The notes under the pieces are model-generated. The model saw only the letters and a list, made by a program, of their open reading frames with translations, was not told the DNA's origin and did not search any database. Made by a program: the position numbers and the translations under genes. This document shows, one piece after another, positions 55,522-63,966 of a stretch of 64,000 nt of DNA (position 1 is the stretch's first letter; each line of letters starts with the position of its first letter). Origin of the DNA: Trebonia sp963843745 (GTDB taxonomy: Bacteria > Actinomycetota > Actinomycetes > Streptosporangiales > Streptosporangiaceae); the NCBI GenBank assembly GCA_963843745.1, contig CAWJLP010000007.1, positions 1,488,001 through 1,552,000 of the forward strand. The letters are read 5' to 3'.

Positions 55522-56238
55522 TCAGGCAGGCGTCAGCCCGAACGCGGCGAACATGATCTCGGCGATCCTGTCGGACATCTCGTCGATCGGCAGCTGCACT
55601 TCGGTGGTGACCACGAAGTTCACCCGCTCCAGCATCATCAGGCAGGCGAACGCTGTGAGCTCGGCGTGCTCCTGATGCCGACCGGCCGCTTCCGCGGCCG
55701 CCGTCATGCCGGTGGTCATCGCCTCGGTGATGCTGAAGAACAGCCGCAGCCCGTCGCCGAACAGCTCCCCTGGGGCATTCGCCGAGCTGAGCGTGCGCAG
55801 CACGGTCGAGTGCGCGGCGTAGGCCGCGAAGAACTTCCGCACCCACTGGCGCAGCACGGCCAGGCCGGTCTCGTCGCCCGTGACGACGGGGAAGTCGCCC
55901 GCCACGCTCTCCATGTCGTGCAGCGCGTCCCGCAGCAGCGCCTTGAACAGGTCTTCCTTGTTGGAGAAGTACAGGTAGAACGTGCCGTGCGAGATCCCCG
56001 CCCGGCGCACCACGTCGTCGACGCGGACCCCGCTGAAGCCGCGTTCCTCGAATTCGATCGTGCCCGCGTCGAGCAGCTTGCGCACGGTCTCTCTGCCCTG
56101 CGCGCGCAGCTCGCGGTCCTGGGCGGGCGCGCCGCCGCCGAGCGACGGCCGTCCTGGTGGTTTGCGCGCCGGGCGCCCTGCCGCCCGCCGCTGGCCGGCG
56201 CCCGGCTGGGCCGGACTCCGGTCTGCCTCCTGCGTCAT
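55522..56238 (-). CDS. TetR/AcrR-family transcriptional regulator
   Basis: 238 residues. A Pro/Arg/Gly-rich N-terminal tail (~45 residues) precedes the helix-turn-helix TVRKLLDAGTIEFEERGFSGVRVDDVVRRAGISHGTFYLYFSNKEDLFKAL. The C-terminal helices form a ligand-binding domain of the type found in actinobacterial fatty-acid or lipid regulators. It is divergent from the lytic transglycosylase gene, whose start region contains a 16-bp palindrome that is a plausible operator for this protein. Confidence 0.88.
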   Translation of the reverse strand: MTQEADRSPAQPGAGQRRAAGRPARKPPGRPSLGGGAPAQDRELRAQGRETVRKLLDAGTIEFEERGFSGVRVDDVVRRAGISHGTFYLYFSNKEDLFKALLRDALHDMESVAGDFPVVTGDETGLAVLRQWVRKFFAAYAAHSTVLRTLSSANAPGELFGDGLRLFFSITEAMTTGMTAAAEAAGRHQEHAELTAFACLMMLERVNFVVTTEVQLPIDEMSDRIAEIMFAAFGLTPA

Positions 56239-56352
56239 AGTCAGAGAGTAGCCGCAGCTTCGCCACTGCCCCGCGCATACCGCCAGATGCGGGCGCGTGG
56301 ACGCGCCGATCGCCTGGCGGAGGGGGTCTTGGTGGCATGGGCGCGGGCCTAT

Positions 56353-56368
56353 ACAGTTAGGTAACTGT
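56353..56368. promoter_or_regulatory. 16-bp palindrome overlapping a start codon; candidate TetR operator
   Basis: ACAGTTA-GG-TAACTGT is a perfect dyad that begins inside a possible -10 box (TACAGT, 56352-56357) and ends within the GTG start codon of the lytic transglycosylase gene. A protein bound here would block both transcription and the start. The divergent TetR gene 115 bases away is the obvious candidate regulator. Confidence 0.55.
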
Positions 56369-57458
56369 GAGGCTGCGCAGCGTCCGTCGCACGTCGCGGC
56401 CGGCCACCGTGACGGGTGCGCTGGCAGCGGCCGTCGTGGCCGTGGCCGGCTTGGTCGCCGCGGCCAGTCCCGCGCCTGCCGTCCCGCACACCGCCGCCGC
56501 GAGCGTCCCGCGCCTGGTCGTCCCCGACCTCATCGCCGCCGGCCCCGGCAGCGTCACCGCGGCCGACCTCGCCAGGCTCAGGAAGCTGAGCCAGGTCAGG
56601 TCCGTGCTCCCGGTCGACGGCGCGCGGATCACGGTCAACGGCAAGCCGCTGACGGTCATCGCCGCGACAGCGAGCGCGCTGCGCCCCTGGACACCCCCGG
56701 CCACGGCCGCCAGCGCCACGGTGTGGCGCGGCTTCGCCGCCGGCGACCTCATCACGACCGCCGCGGCTGCCCGGGCGCTGCGGCTGTCCCACGGCGCGTA
56801 CCCGGTGGCGGCGGCGGTCCGGACGACGATCACGTTCGGCGGGACGGCGCTGCTCGGCGTGACCGGCGTGGACGCGATCGTGAACCAGGCCACGGCGCGC
56901 CGCCTCGGCCTCGTCAGGAACGTGGCGGTGCTGGTCAACGCGCCGGCCGCCGACATGACCAGGCTCGCCGCCCAGGTGAGCGCGGTGCTCGGCACGCAGA
57001 GCCGGGTCGTCCGGCTGGTTCCGGTCATCGCCGGCACCACGCTGCCGGTCGACGCGCACCCGCCCACGGGCAGGCCGGGCAGCTACCTGGCGCTGTTCCA
57101 GGAGTCCGCCGCGCAGTACTGCCCGGGGCTGTCCTGGACGGTGCTGGCCGCAATCGGGCAGATCGAAAGCGGTGACGGCGCGAACACGGGGCCGTCGAGC
57201 GCCGGGGCGCTCGGCCCGATGCAGTTCCTGCCGTCCACCTGGCGGGTCTGGGGCATCGACGCGTTCGGCGAGACCGGGCCGCCGGACATCATGAACCCGT
57301 ACGACGCGGTGCCGTCCGCGGCCGTGCTGCTGTGCGCCAGCGGCGCCGCCCAGGGCGGCCAGGGGCTGCGGCAGGCGATCTTCGCCTACAACCACGCCAC
57401 CTGGTACGTGGACGAGGTGCTGACGCTGGCCGCCGAGTACGCCCGCGAGTCCGGCTGA
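56367..57458 (+). CDS. Secreted lytic transglycosylase (SLT-type lysozyme-like)
   Basis: 363 residues. An Arg-rich start and hydrophobic run (TVTGALAAAVVAVAGLVAAASPAPA) form a signal peptide. Residues ~45-225 are an uncharacterised region. Residues ~240-360 form a soluble lytic transglycosylase-like domain with catalytic-type Glu267 in AAIGQIESGDG, then SSAGALGPMQFLPSTW and IFAYNHATWYVDEVL. It cleaves glycan strands in the wall during growth or remodelling. GTG start at the end of a palindrome, with a -10 box nine bases upstream and no ribosome site, suggesting a nearly leaderless transcript. Confidence 0.87.
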   Translation: MRLRSVRRTSRPATVTGALAAAVVAVAGLVAAASPAPAVPHTAAASVPRLVVPDLIAAGPGSVTAADLARLRKLSQVRSVLPVDGARITVNGKPLTVIAATASALRPWTPPATAASATVWRGFAAGDLITTAAAARALRLSHGAYPVAAAVRTTITFGGTALLGVTGVDAIVNQATARRLGLVRNVAVLVNAPAADMTRLAAQVSAVLGTQSRVVRLVPVIAGTTLPVDAHPPTGRPGSYLALFQESAAQYCPGLSWTVLAAIGQIESGDGANTGPSSAGALGPMQFLPSTWRVWGIDAFGETGPPDIMNPYDAVPSAAVLLCASGAAQGGQGLRQAIFAYNHATWYVDEVLTLAAEYARESG

Positions 57459-57476
57459 GGACGCCCGCGAGTCCAG

Positions 57477-58757
57477 TTAAGGAAGAGCATCGGGGCCGGG
57501 CGCCGGCGGCGGGCCCGCGAGCCGCCGCAGCCCGGCCAGGCAGAGCAGCACGCTAGCGCTGCCGCACGAGGCCGCGAATACGTACCCCCACCGCGCCCCG
57601 AACGCGTCCAGGATGAACCCCGCGGCCGTCGCGCCGCAGGCCACGCCGACGCCGATCCCGGTCGACAGCCAGGTCATCGCCTCGGTGGTCCGCCCTGGCC
57701 AGGCCTGCTCCTCCATCAGGCTGTACCCGGCGATCAGCGTCGGCGCGATCGCCATCCCGCACAGGAACTGCACCAGCGCGAGCGTGATCAGGTTGGGCAC
57801 CGTGCCGAACGTCCACACCCCGGCGACGGTGAGCGCCAGCGTGATCGCGAACCGCCGCCAGGTGGGCGACCGCCAGTTCCTGGTGCCGTACCAGAGGCCG
57901 CCGACGCCGCTGCCGAACGCCCAGCAGGCGAGCAGCAGCCCCGCCAGCGGCTTATGGCCGAAGCTCGTGGCGAACGCGACCGTGGACAGGTCCACCGAGA
58001 CGAACATCCCGCCGAGGAACACGTACACGGGCGCGAGCACGATGAGGCCGGGCGCGGCCAGGGAGAAACGACGCGCTCCCGGAGTAGGCCGGGGACGTTC
58101 AGGAGAATCCTTCAGAACCACCCGCGAACGCGGCGGCGGCTCGGTGTCCCGCTGCGACGCGAACCAGAGCGTTCCCGTCAGGCAGAGCGCGGCGGCGGCG
58201 GTCACGCCGGCCGCGGGGTGGACCTGGGTGGCGAGCAGCGTCACCACCGCCGGCCCGACCATGTAGCACAGCTCGTCGCCGACCGACTCCAGCGAGAACG
58301 CGGTGTGCAGCCGGGGCGAGCCGGCCAGCAGCGCGCTCCACCGGGCGCGCACCATCGGGCCGAGCACCGGCATGCTGGCGCCGGCGAGGATGCCGGGGAG
58401 GAACAGCACCCAGTCCGGCGCTCCCAGCTGTACCGCGAGCACCAGCCCGGTGACCGCGAGCGCGAACACGAGGCACAGCGGCATCAGCACCCGCCGCTGG
58501 CCGAGCCTGTCGACCAGCCGGGCGAACTGCGGCGCGCAGAGCGCCGCGCCGAGCGCCCCGGACGCCGCCACGCTGCCGGCCACCCCGTAGTGGCCGGTTC
58601 GGGCGGAGATCAGCAGCACGGTGCCGAGCCCGAGCATGGCCATCGGCATCCGCCCGATGACCCCGGCCGCGGAGAACCGCCGCGCGCGGTGGTCGCGGAA
58701 GATCTCCGCGTACGGCAGCAGAAACCCCCGTTGAATCCTCTCCCCCGTACTCGTCAT
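57477..58757 (-). CDS. MFS transporter
   Basis: About 426 residues with twelve predicted membrane helices and a central cytoplasmic loop of ~35 residues rich in Arg, Pro and Lys. The motif RLVDRLGQRRVLMPL between helices two and three is the MFS motif A. The substrate is unknown. Similar actinobacterial proteins are annotated as drug or sugar exporters. ATG 58757 (MTSTGERIQRGFLLPYAE) is preferred to the in-frame start at 58802. It is divergent from ferrochelatase. Confidence 0.82.
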   Translation of the reverse strand: MTSTGERIQRGFLLPYAEIFRDHRARRFSAAGVIGRMPMAMLGLGTVLLISARTGHYGVAGSVAASGALGAALCAPQFARLVDRLGQRRVLMPLCLVFALAVTGLVLAVQLGAPDWVLFLPGILAGASMPVLGPMVRARWSALLAGSPRLHTAFSLESVGDELCYMVGPAVVTLLATQVHPAAGVTAAAALCLTGTLWFASQRDTEPPPRSRVVLKDSPERPRPTPGARRFSLAAPGLIVLAPVYVFLGGMFVSVDLSTVAFATSFGHKPLAGLLLACWAFGSGVGGLWYGTRNWRSPTWRRFAITLALTVAGVWTFGTVPNLITLALVQFLCGMAIAPTLIAGYSLMEEQAWPGRTTEAMTWLSTGIGVGVACGATAAGFILDAFGARWGYVFAASCGSASVLLCLAGLRRLAGPPPAPGPDALP

Positions 58758-58874
58758 CGCGTGCGTTGCCTCCAGAAACCCGACGATACCGGGCGCAAGC
58801 ACCAGGCGTCGCTGTCATTTCCCGGCAGAGCGCCGGTTACCAGCGCGCGCCGGGTCCCTGGTTGGATAGGACAT

Positions 58875-59933
58875 GTGCCGACCTATGACGCGTTCCTGCT
58901 GCTGTCGTTCGGCGGCCCCGAGGGCCCCGATGACGTGTTGCCGTTCCTCGAGAACGTCACGCGCGGCCGCGGCGTGCCCGCGGAGCGGCTGGCCGCGGTG
59001 GCGGAGCACTACTACGCGGCGGGCGGGGTCAGCCCGATCAACGGCCAGTGCCGGGACCTGATCGCCGCGATCGAGGCCGCGGGCATGGACCTGCCCGTCT
59101 ACTGGGGAAACAGGAACTGGCCGCCGCTGCTCACCGACACGGTGCGGCAGATGGCCGCCGACGGAGTGCGGCACGCGGTCGCGTTCGCGACCTCCGCCTA
59201 CAGCTCCTACTCGGCGTGCCGGCAGTACCGGGACGACATCGAGGCGGCGGTCGCGGCGGCCGGACCAGGCGCGCCGCGGATCGACAAGATCCGCCCGTAC
59301 TTCAACCATCCGGGGTTCATCGAGCCGTTCGCGGCCAGCACAGAAGCGGCGCTGCGCACCCTGCCGCGGGACGTCGCCGATGGTGCCCGGCTGGTGTTCA
59401 CCGCGCACAGCGTGCCGGCCGGCATGGCCGCCGCCAGCGGCAGCGTGTCGGCCGGGACCGTGGTTCCAGGCGGCAGGTACGTGGCTGAGCTGAGGGAAGC
59501 TTCGCGGCTTATCTCGGAACGGACGCGTGGTGGCTCCCTGGGCTGGGACCTCGTCTTCCAGAGCCGCAGCGGCCCGCCGAGCGTGCCCTGGCTGGAGCCG
59601 GATGTGAACGACCACCTGCGGGTGCTGGCGAAAGACGGGGTGCCCGCCGTCGTGGTCGTGCCCGTCGGGTTCGTCAGCGACCACATGGAGGTCGTGCACG
59701 ACCTGGATGTGGAGGCGGCGGAGACCGCGTCGTCGCTGGGCCTCGCGTTCGCGCGGGCGGTGGCGCCCGGCTCGTCGGAGCGGTTCGCGCGGATGGTGTG
59801 CGAGCTGACGGCGGAGCGGACCGGATCGTCCGGCGCGCCGGCGCTGGCGCTCGGCGGGTTCGGGCCGGCGGCGGGGGACTGCCCGGCCGACTGCTGCCGG
59901 TACGCGCGCCCGCAGGCGCCGGGGCGGTCATGA
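58875..59933 (+). CDS. hemH: Ferrochelatase (coproporphyrin-type)
   Basis: 352 residues from a GTG (VPTYDAFLLLSFGGPEGPDDVLPFLENV). The class I chelatase fold is recognisable from SFGGPE, YWGNRNWPPLL, AFATSAYSSYSACRQYRDDIE, the catalytic-type His in VFTAHSVPAGM and the acidic site near VPVGFVSDHMEVVHDLDVEA. The C-terminal DCPADCC may be part of the [2Fe-2S] ligands reported for actinobacterial ferrochelatases. In this phylum the enzyme usually inserts iron into coproporphyrin III. The stop overlaps the next ATG by three bases (ATGA). Confidence 0.93.
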   Translation: MPTYDAFLLLSFGGPEGPDDVLPFLENVTRGRGVPAERLAAVAEHYYAAGGVSPINGQCRDLIAAIEAAGMDLPVYWGNRNWPPLLTDTVRQMAADGVRHAVAFATSAYSSYSACRQYRDDIEAAVAAAGPGAPRIDKIRPYFNHPGFIEPFAASTEAALRTLPRDVADGARLVFTAHSVPAGMAAASGSVSAGTVVPGGRYVAELREASRLISERTRGGSLGWDLVFQSRSGPPSVPWLEPDVNDHLRVLAKDGVPAVVVVPVGFVSDHMEVVHDLDVEAAETASSLGLAFARAVAPGSSERFARMVCELTAERTGSSGAPALALGGFGPAAGDCPADCCRYARPQAPGRS

Positions 59934-60802
59934 GCGCCGCGGGCGTGCCCGCGGCGGACCGGGGTGCCGCGGACCAGGGCGCCGCGGACCAGGACGCCGC
60001 AGGGCTGCTCGCCGTGGCGACCGGCGCGGCGCGCGAGGCGGGCGAGCTGCTCGCGTCGCCAGGCGCCGGCGTGTCGGTGGCGGCCACGAAGTCCAGCCCG
60101 ACCAACGTGGTCACCGAGATGGACCGGCGTTCCGAGGAGCTGATCAGGGCGCGCATCCTGGCCGGGCGGCCCGCCGACGCGATCCTCGGGGAGGAAGGCG
60201 GGCAGATCGGGGACACGGCGGGCGCGCCGGTCCGCTGGGTAATCGACCCGCTGGACGGCACGGTCAACTACCTGTACGGGCTGCCCGACTGGGCGGTCTC
60301 GATCGCAGCGGAGGTGGCGGGCGAGGTGGTGGCGGGCGCGGTGTTCGTGCCCAGCCGCGGCGAGCTGTTCACCGCGACGCGCGGCGGCGGCGGCTGGCTG
60401 GAGTCCGCGGGGGCCGGACGGGTCCGGCTGCGCTGCCGTCCCGGCGTGCCGCTCGACCAGGCGCTGGTGGCGACCGGCTTCGGGTACCGGGCGGCGCGGC
60501 GGAAGGTCCAGGGCGAGGTCGTCGCCGCGCTGCTGCCCCGGGTCCGGGACATCAGGCGGGCCGGGGTGGCGTCGGCCGACCTGTGCTCGGTGGCCGCCGG
60601 CCGGCTGGACGCGTTCTACGAGCGGGGCCTGAACTACTGGGACTACGCCGCGGGGGCGCTGATCGCGACGGAGGCGGGGGCGGTCGTCGGCGGGCTGCAC
60701 GGCGCGCCGCCGAGCACGTCGATGACGGTGGCGGCGGGACCGGGGCTTTTCCCGGCGCTGGCGGAGGCGCTCGCGAACCTCGATCCGGAGCGGGACGGGT
60801 GA
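59930..60802 (+). CDS. Inositol monophosphatase-family phosphatase
   Basis: 290 residues. Metal-site motifs LGEEGG, WVIDPLDGTVNYLYGLP and the C-terminal LNYWDYAAGALIATEAGA identify the inositol monophosphatase family (inositol-1-phosphate, histidinol-phosphate or related substrates). An Ala/Asp/Gln-rich, imperfectly repeated N-terminal tail (AADQGAADQDAAG) is unusual. The ATG overlaps the ferrochelatase stop by four bases (ATGA), so the two are coupled, an arrangement I know from Streptomyces. Confidence 0.9.
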   Translation: MSAAGVPAADRGAADQGAADQDAAGLLAVATGAAREAGELLASPGAGVSVAATKSSPTNVVTEMDRRSEELIRARILAGRPADAILGEEGGQIGDTAGAPVRWVIDPLDGTVNYLYGLPDWAVSIAAEVAGEVVAGAVFVPSRGELFTATRGGGGWLESAGAGRVRLRCRPGVPLDQALVATGFGYRAARRKVQGEVVAALLPRVRDIRRAGVASADLCSVAAGRLDAFYERGLNYWDYAAGALIATEAGAVVGGLHGAPPSTSMTVAAGPGLFPALAEALANLDPERDG

Positions 60803-60978
60803 TGTAGCCAAGATCACCCCCCCTCGGGGCGGAATTCTGTCACCTTCCCGTGTGTTGGTCCGTCGATGCAGGAAGTGTTGTGCGAAAATTCCTCGCCGGA
60901 ATCGGGCACAACTATGGCTCCCGGAGCGTTACACCCGCGCAGCGACCGCGCACCACCTATGGAGGGGGATGGGTCACA

Positions 60979-61278
60979 ATGGCTACCGATTACGACAGCC
61001 CGCGCAAGACCGATGACGACCTGACCGAGGACAGCCTTCAGGAACTGCAGGCCCGCCGGATGGACAAGTCGTCGAGCACCATCGACCTTGATCCGGACGA
61101 CGTGGCTGAGTCGCTTGAGCTTCCTGGGGCTGATCTGTCGAACGAGGAGCTCTCGTTCCGGGTGATCCCACGGCAGGCGGACGAGTTCACTTGCTCGCGT
61201 TGCTTCCTTGTGCACCACCGGAGCCAGCTTGCCGAAGAGAGGAACGGCCAGCTGGTCTGCCGCGAGTGTGCCGCATGA
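60979..61278 (+). CDS. DUF4193 small zinc-ribbon-like protein
   Basis: 99 residues. MATDYDSPRKTDDDLTEDSLQELQARRMDKSS..., an acidic first half, then FTCSRCFLVHHRSQLAEERNGQLVCRECAA with two Cys pairs (CSRC and CREC), forming a probable zinc ribbon. This is the DUF4193 family, nearly universal in actinobacteria and of unknown function. The ATG at 60979 is preceded by GGAGGGGGA. It lies in the conserved block with dut. Confidence 0.93.
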   Translation: MATDYDSPRKTDDDLTEDSLQELQARRMDKSSSTIDLDPDDVAESLELPGADLSNEELSFRVIPRQADEFTCSRCFLVHHRSQLAEERNGQLVCRECAA

Positions 61279-61339
61279 CGGCCACGGCCCCGCGGGCTGG
61301 GCTGCCCGCGGGGCCCGGTGACCGGTCGCTGTAGCGTAC

Positions 61340-61615
61340 TCAGTCCGATTCCAGGCCGGCGGCCTCGAGCGCCGAACGCTGCCTGGCCGACCGGGTGACA
61401 CCGAACCGGGCGGTTTCCACGACGACCGCCAGGGCGACGGCCCAGCCCAGCGCCTCGGGGAACGTGATCTTTGGGTCCGTCAGGTCGATCGGCGGTCTCT
61501 TGCCGAAGACCTTGGTCCACGCGACGGCCAGCACTTTGCGCAATATCAAAGGCACCGCAATGGACGCGAGCGTGAGGGTCGCGCGCCCGTCGGAGCCGTC
61601 CTTCTTCTTACTCAT
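61340..61615 (-). CDS. DUF4235 small membrane protein
   Basis: 91 residues. SIAVPLILRKVLAVAWTKVFGKRPPIDLTDPKITFPEALGWAVALAVVVETARFGVTRSARQR holds two membrane helices separated by a Pro-rich loop, the pattern of the actinobacterial DUF4235 family. The ATG at 61615 has AGGAGG upstream (with GTAAC spacer). Function unknown. It converges with the DUF4193 gene. Confidence 0.9.
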   Translation of the reverse strand: MSKKKDGSDGRATLTLASIAVPLILRKVLAVAWTKVFGKRPPIDLTDPKITFPEALGWAVALAVVVETARFGVTRSARQRSALEAAGLESD

Positions 61616-61648
61616 CTGTTACCTCCTCGCCCCCTTTAGTGAGCGTCA

Positions 61649-62146
61649 TCATCCCACGGCCTGGCAGCCCGCGCTCTGCCGCCCGCGCTCGATCGCGGTC
61701 GCGAGCTCGGCCGGGTGCCGGGTGGCCACCAGCCAGTAGGGGACTCCGCTACCCGGATCGGCGAGCCTGATGTACACGGCGCGCTTCAGGTAGGGCCGCA
61801 GCATGAGATGGGCCGCCGGGTCGGCCCTCGGGCCGCGCAGCAGCGCGGCCTGCTTCTCGTCGAGCGGCACGACGTCGGAGGTCCGGTCCAGCGGAAGCTC
61901 GGCCCCGCCGGCCCGCAGCGTGCCGTTCGCCACCTCGATGGTGGTCGCGCCCCAGGTCAGCAGGAAGCCCGCCACGACCACGATGAACACCGCGTAGATC
62001 ACCGGCGGGATCCAGCCGCCGAAGCCGGCGTACACCTCGCCGCCGAGGATGGCGATGACGGGGACGGCGAGCAGCCACCAGCTGGCGGGCACCGGCAGGC
62101 GTTCGCGGTACGACGCGTCCTGTGCCCGGTCCCTGTGTGTCAGCAT
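61649..62146 (-). CDS. DUF3093 membrane-associated protein
   Basis: 165 residues. YRERLPVPASWWLLAVPVIAILGGEVYAGFGGWIPPVIYAVFIVVVAGFLLTWG gives two membrane helices. IEVANGTLRAGGAELPLDRTSDVVPLDEKQAALLRGPRADPAAHLMLRPYLKRAVYIRLADPGSGVPYWLVATRHPAELATAI is the conserved cytoplasmic domain of DUF3093. Function unknown. Widespread in actinobacteria next to dut. Its ATG may be leaderless: TACGGT lies six bases upstream on the minus strand. Confidence 0.92.
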   Translation of the reverse strand: MLTHRDRAQDASYRERLPVPASWWLLAVPVIAILGGEVYAGFGGWIPPVIYAVFIVVVAGFLLTWGATTIEVANGTLRAGGAELPLDRTSDVVPLDEKQAALLRGPRADPAAHLMLRPYLKRAVYIRLADPGSGVPYWLVATRHPAELATAIERGRQSAGCQAVG

Positions 62147-62152
62147 GACCCC

Positions 62153-62158
62153 ACCGTA
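62153..62158 (-). promoter_or_regulatory. Leaderless -10 box before the DUF3093 gene
   Basis: On the minus strand TACGGT (62158-62153) is followed by six bases and the ATG at 62146. The divergent AI-2E-family gene begins only 30 bases away, so both promoters overlap. Confidence 0.45.
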
Positions 62159-62175
62159 GTTGGTTAGATGGAGAC

Positions 62176-63468
62176 ATGATGGCGCGGGGAGCGCGGTCCT
62201 GGCGGCCTGGCGGTGGCTTCCCCGGGCTCCGGGTATCGGGGCTCCGGTTCGGAAGGCCCGCGGCGGACGGCGTGGCGGCGGAAAAGACGCCGCCCGACGG
62301 CGAGCCAGCGCGCCCGGTGGCGGAGAACGGGACGGCCCACAGCGAGGCGGCCCCCAACGGGACGCCTGAGGCGAGTGCGGCGCTGGCCGGGACGCCGGCC
62401 GCGACGCCGCCGGAGCTGCAAGCGGGCATCGTCCCGCGCTGGCTGCAGACCTCGGCCGCCTGGTCCTGGCGGCTGCTGCTGCTCGCGGCCGCGCTGTACG
62501 TCGCGGCGCGGGTGGCCGCGCTGCTCTACATCGTCGTCGTGCCGTGCGCGGCCGCCATCCTGCTCACCGCGCTGCTGCAGCCGCTGACCGCCCGGCTCCG
62601 CCGGCGCGGGATGTCCCCGCTGGCCGCCACCTGGTGCACCCTGCTGCTCGCCATCGTGCTGCTCGGCGGCGCCGGGTGGCTGGTGACCACCAGGGTCCAG
62701 GCCGACTACCCCAGCCTCGTCACCCAGTTCAAGCACACCACCACGCAGGTCCAGGCCTGGCTGGCCGGACCGCCGTTCCATCTGCATACCGGCAGCCTCC
62801 AGCAGCTGTCGAACGACGTGGTGAAGTACCTCAGCCAGCACAAGTCGGCGGTCGAGGGCACCGTGGTGACCGGCAGCAGGATCGTGGTGGAGCTGCTGGC
62901 CGGCGCGGTGCTGTGCTTCTTCGTCTCGTTCTTCCTGATCAAGGACGGCGACCGGATCTGGCAGTGGCTGACCAGCCGGTTCCAGCCGGAACGCAAGCGT
63001 CGCGCCGACCTGGCCGGCGCCGCCGCCTGGCAGGCGGTTGTCTACTACGTCCGCGGCACGTCCGCGGTGGCCGCTATTCACGCCGTGGTGATGGGCGTCA
63101 CGCTGACGATCATCGGCGCGCCGCTGGTCGTGCCGCTGGCGCTGTTCATGTTCGTCGCGGCGTTCGTGCCGCTGGTCGGCGTGCTCGTGGCGGGCGCCGT
63201 CGCGCTCCTGGTGGTGCTCGCCACCAAGGGCTGGATCGCCGCGATCATCGTGTTCGTCGTCATGGTCGTGATGAACCAGCTGGAAGGCCACCTGCTGCAG
63301 CCGCAGGTCGTCGGCAAGATGGTGCGGCTGCATCCGCTCGCGGTAATCCTCGTGCTGGCCGTGGGCGGCGTGGTGGCGGGCATCGCGGGCGCCGTCGTGG
63401 CCGTGCCGATCACGGCCGCGGTGACACGCGCGGCGCGGGCGCTGCGCGACGACCACGGACCGGGGTAG
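62176..63468 (+). CDS. AI-2E family transporter (PerM/YdiK-like)
   Basis: 430 residues. After ~85 Ala/Pro-rich cytoplasmic residues come about eight membrane helices with the family motifs VAALLYIVVVPCAAAILLTALLQPLTARLRRRGMSPLAATW, FFVSFFLIKDGDRIWQWL and GGVVAGIAGAVVAVPITAAV. Family members are proposed to export autoinducer-2 or to act as Na+/H+ antiporters. The function here is unknown. ATG with TTAGAT six bases before and no ribosome site, suggesting a leaderless message. Confidence 0.9.
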   Translation: MMARGARSWRPGGGFPGLRVSGLRFGRPAADGVAAEKTPPDGEPARPVAENGTAHSEAAPNGTPEASAALAGTPAATPPELQAGIVPRWLQTSAAWSWRLLLLAAALYVAARVAALLYIVVVPCAAAILLTALLQPLTARLRRRGMSPLAATWCTLLLAIVLLGGAGWLVTTRVQADYPSLVTQFKHTTTQVQAWLAGPPFHLHTGSLQQLSNDVVKYLSQHKSAVEGTVVTGSRIVVELLAGAVLCFFVSFFLIKDGDRIWQWLTSRFQPERKRRADLAGAAAWQAVVYYVRGTSAVAAIHAVVMGVTLTIIGAPLVVPLALFMFVAAFVPLVGVLVAGAVALLVVLATKGWIAAIIVFVVMVVMNQLEGHLLQPQVVGKMVRLHPLAVILVLAVGGVVAGIAGAVVAVPITAAVTRAARALRDDHGPG

Positions 63469-63475
63469 GGTCGCG

Positions 63476-63489
63476 TACCCTCTGGGGTG
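63476..63489 (+). promoter_or_regulatory. Leaderless -10 box before dut
   Basis: TACCCT at 63476-63481, seven bases, then the GTG start at 63489. Fits a leaderless transcript and supports this start. Confidence 0.55.
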
Positions 63490-63953
63490 TGGAAGTGCTG
63501 ATCAGCCGGCTGGACCCGGACGTTCCGCTGCCGTCGTACGCGCGCCAGGACGACGCGGGCGCTGACCTGGTCTGCGCCGAGGACGTCGACCTCGCGCCCG
63601 GGCAGCGCGCCGTGGTCGGCACCGGGATAGCCATCGCCCTGCCGGCCGGGTACGCGGCGTTCGTGCACCCGCGCTCGGGGCTGGCCGCCAGGCACGGGGT
63701 AACGCTGGTCAACGCGCCGGGCACGATCGACGCGGGCTACCGTGGTGAGATCAAGGTGGTCCTGCTGAACACCGACCCGGCCACGCCGGTCTCGTTCCGG
63801 CGCGGCGACAGGATCGCCCAGCTGGTGGTGCAGCGCGTGGAGCGGGCCGCCTTCCGCGAGGTGGCCGCCCTGCCCGATTCGGCCAGGGGCGACAATGGTT
63901 TCGGCTCGACCGGTGGTCACGCGGGCGGTCTCGCGGGCGTGACCGCGGGCTGA
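63489..63953 (+). CDS. dut: dUTP diphosphatase
   Basis: 154 residues with all five trimeric dUTPase motifs: DDAGADL, HPRSGLAARHG, NAPGTIDAGYRGEIKVVLLN, RRGDRIAQLVV and the C-terminal RGDNGFGSTGG arm. It hydrolyses dUTP to dUMP and pyrophosphate, keeping uracil out of DNA and feeding dTMP synthesis. GTG start set by the -10 box seven bases upstream. The next gene follows 13 bases later, as in other actinobacteria. Confidence 0.96.
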   Translation: MEVLISRLDPDVPLPSYARQDDAGADLVCAEDVDLAPGQRAVVGTGIAIALPAGYAAFVHPRSGLAARHGVTLVNAPGTIDAGYRGEIKVVLLNTDPATPVSFRRGDRIAQLVVQRVERAAFREVAALPDSARGDNGFGSTGGHAGGLAGVTAG

Positions 63954-63966
63954 GAACGGAGGAGAG

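Noticed and set aside
57954..58870. Long N-terminal extension of ferrochelatase in the same frame
   Set aside because: It is antisense to the MFS transporter, is Arg/Gln/His-rich, and family similarity begins only at GTG 58875.
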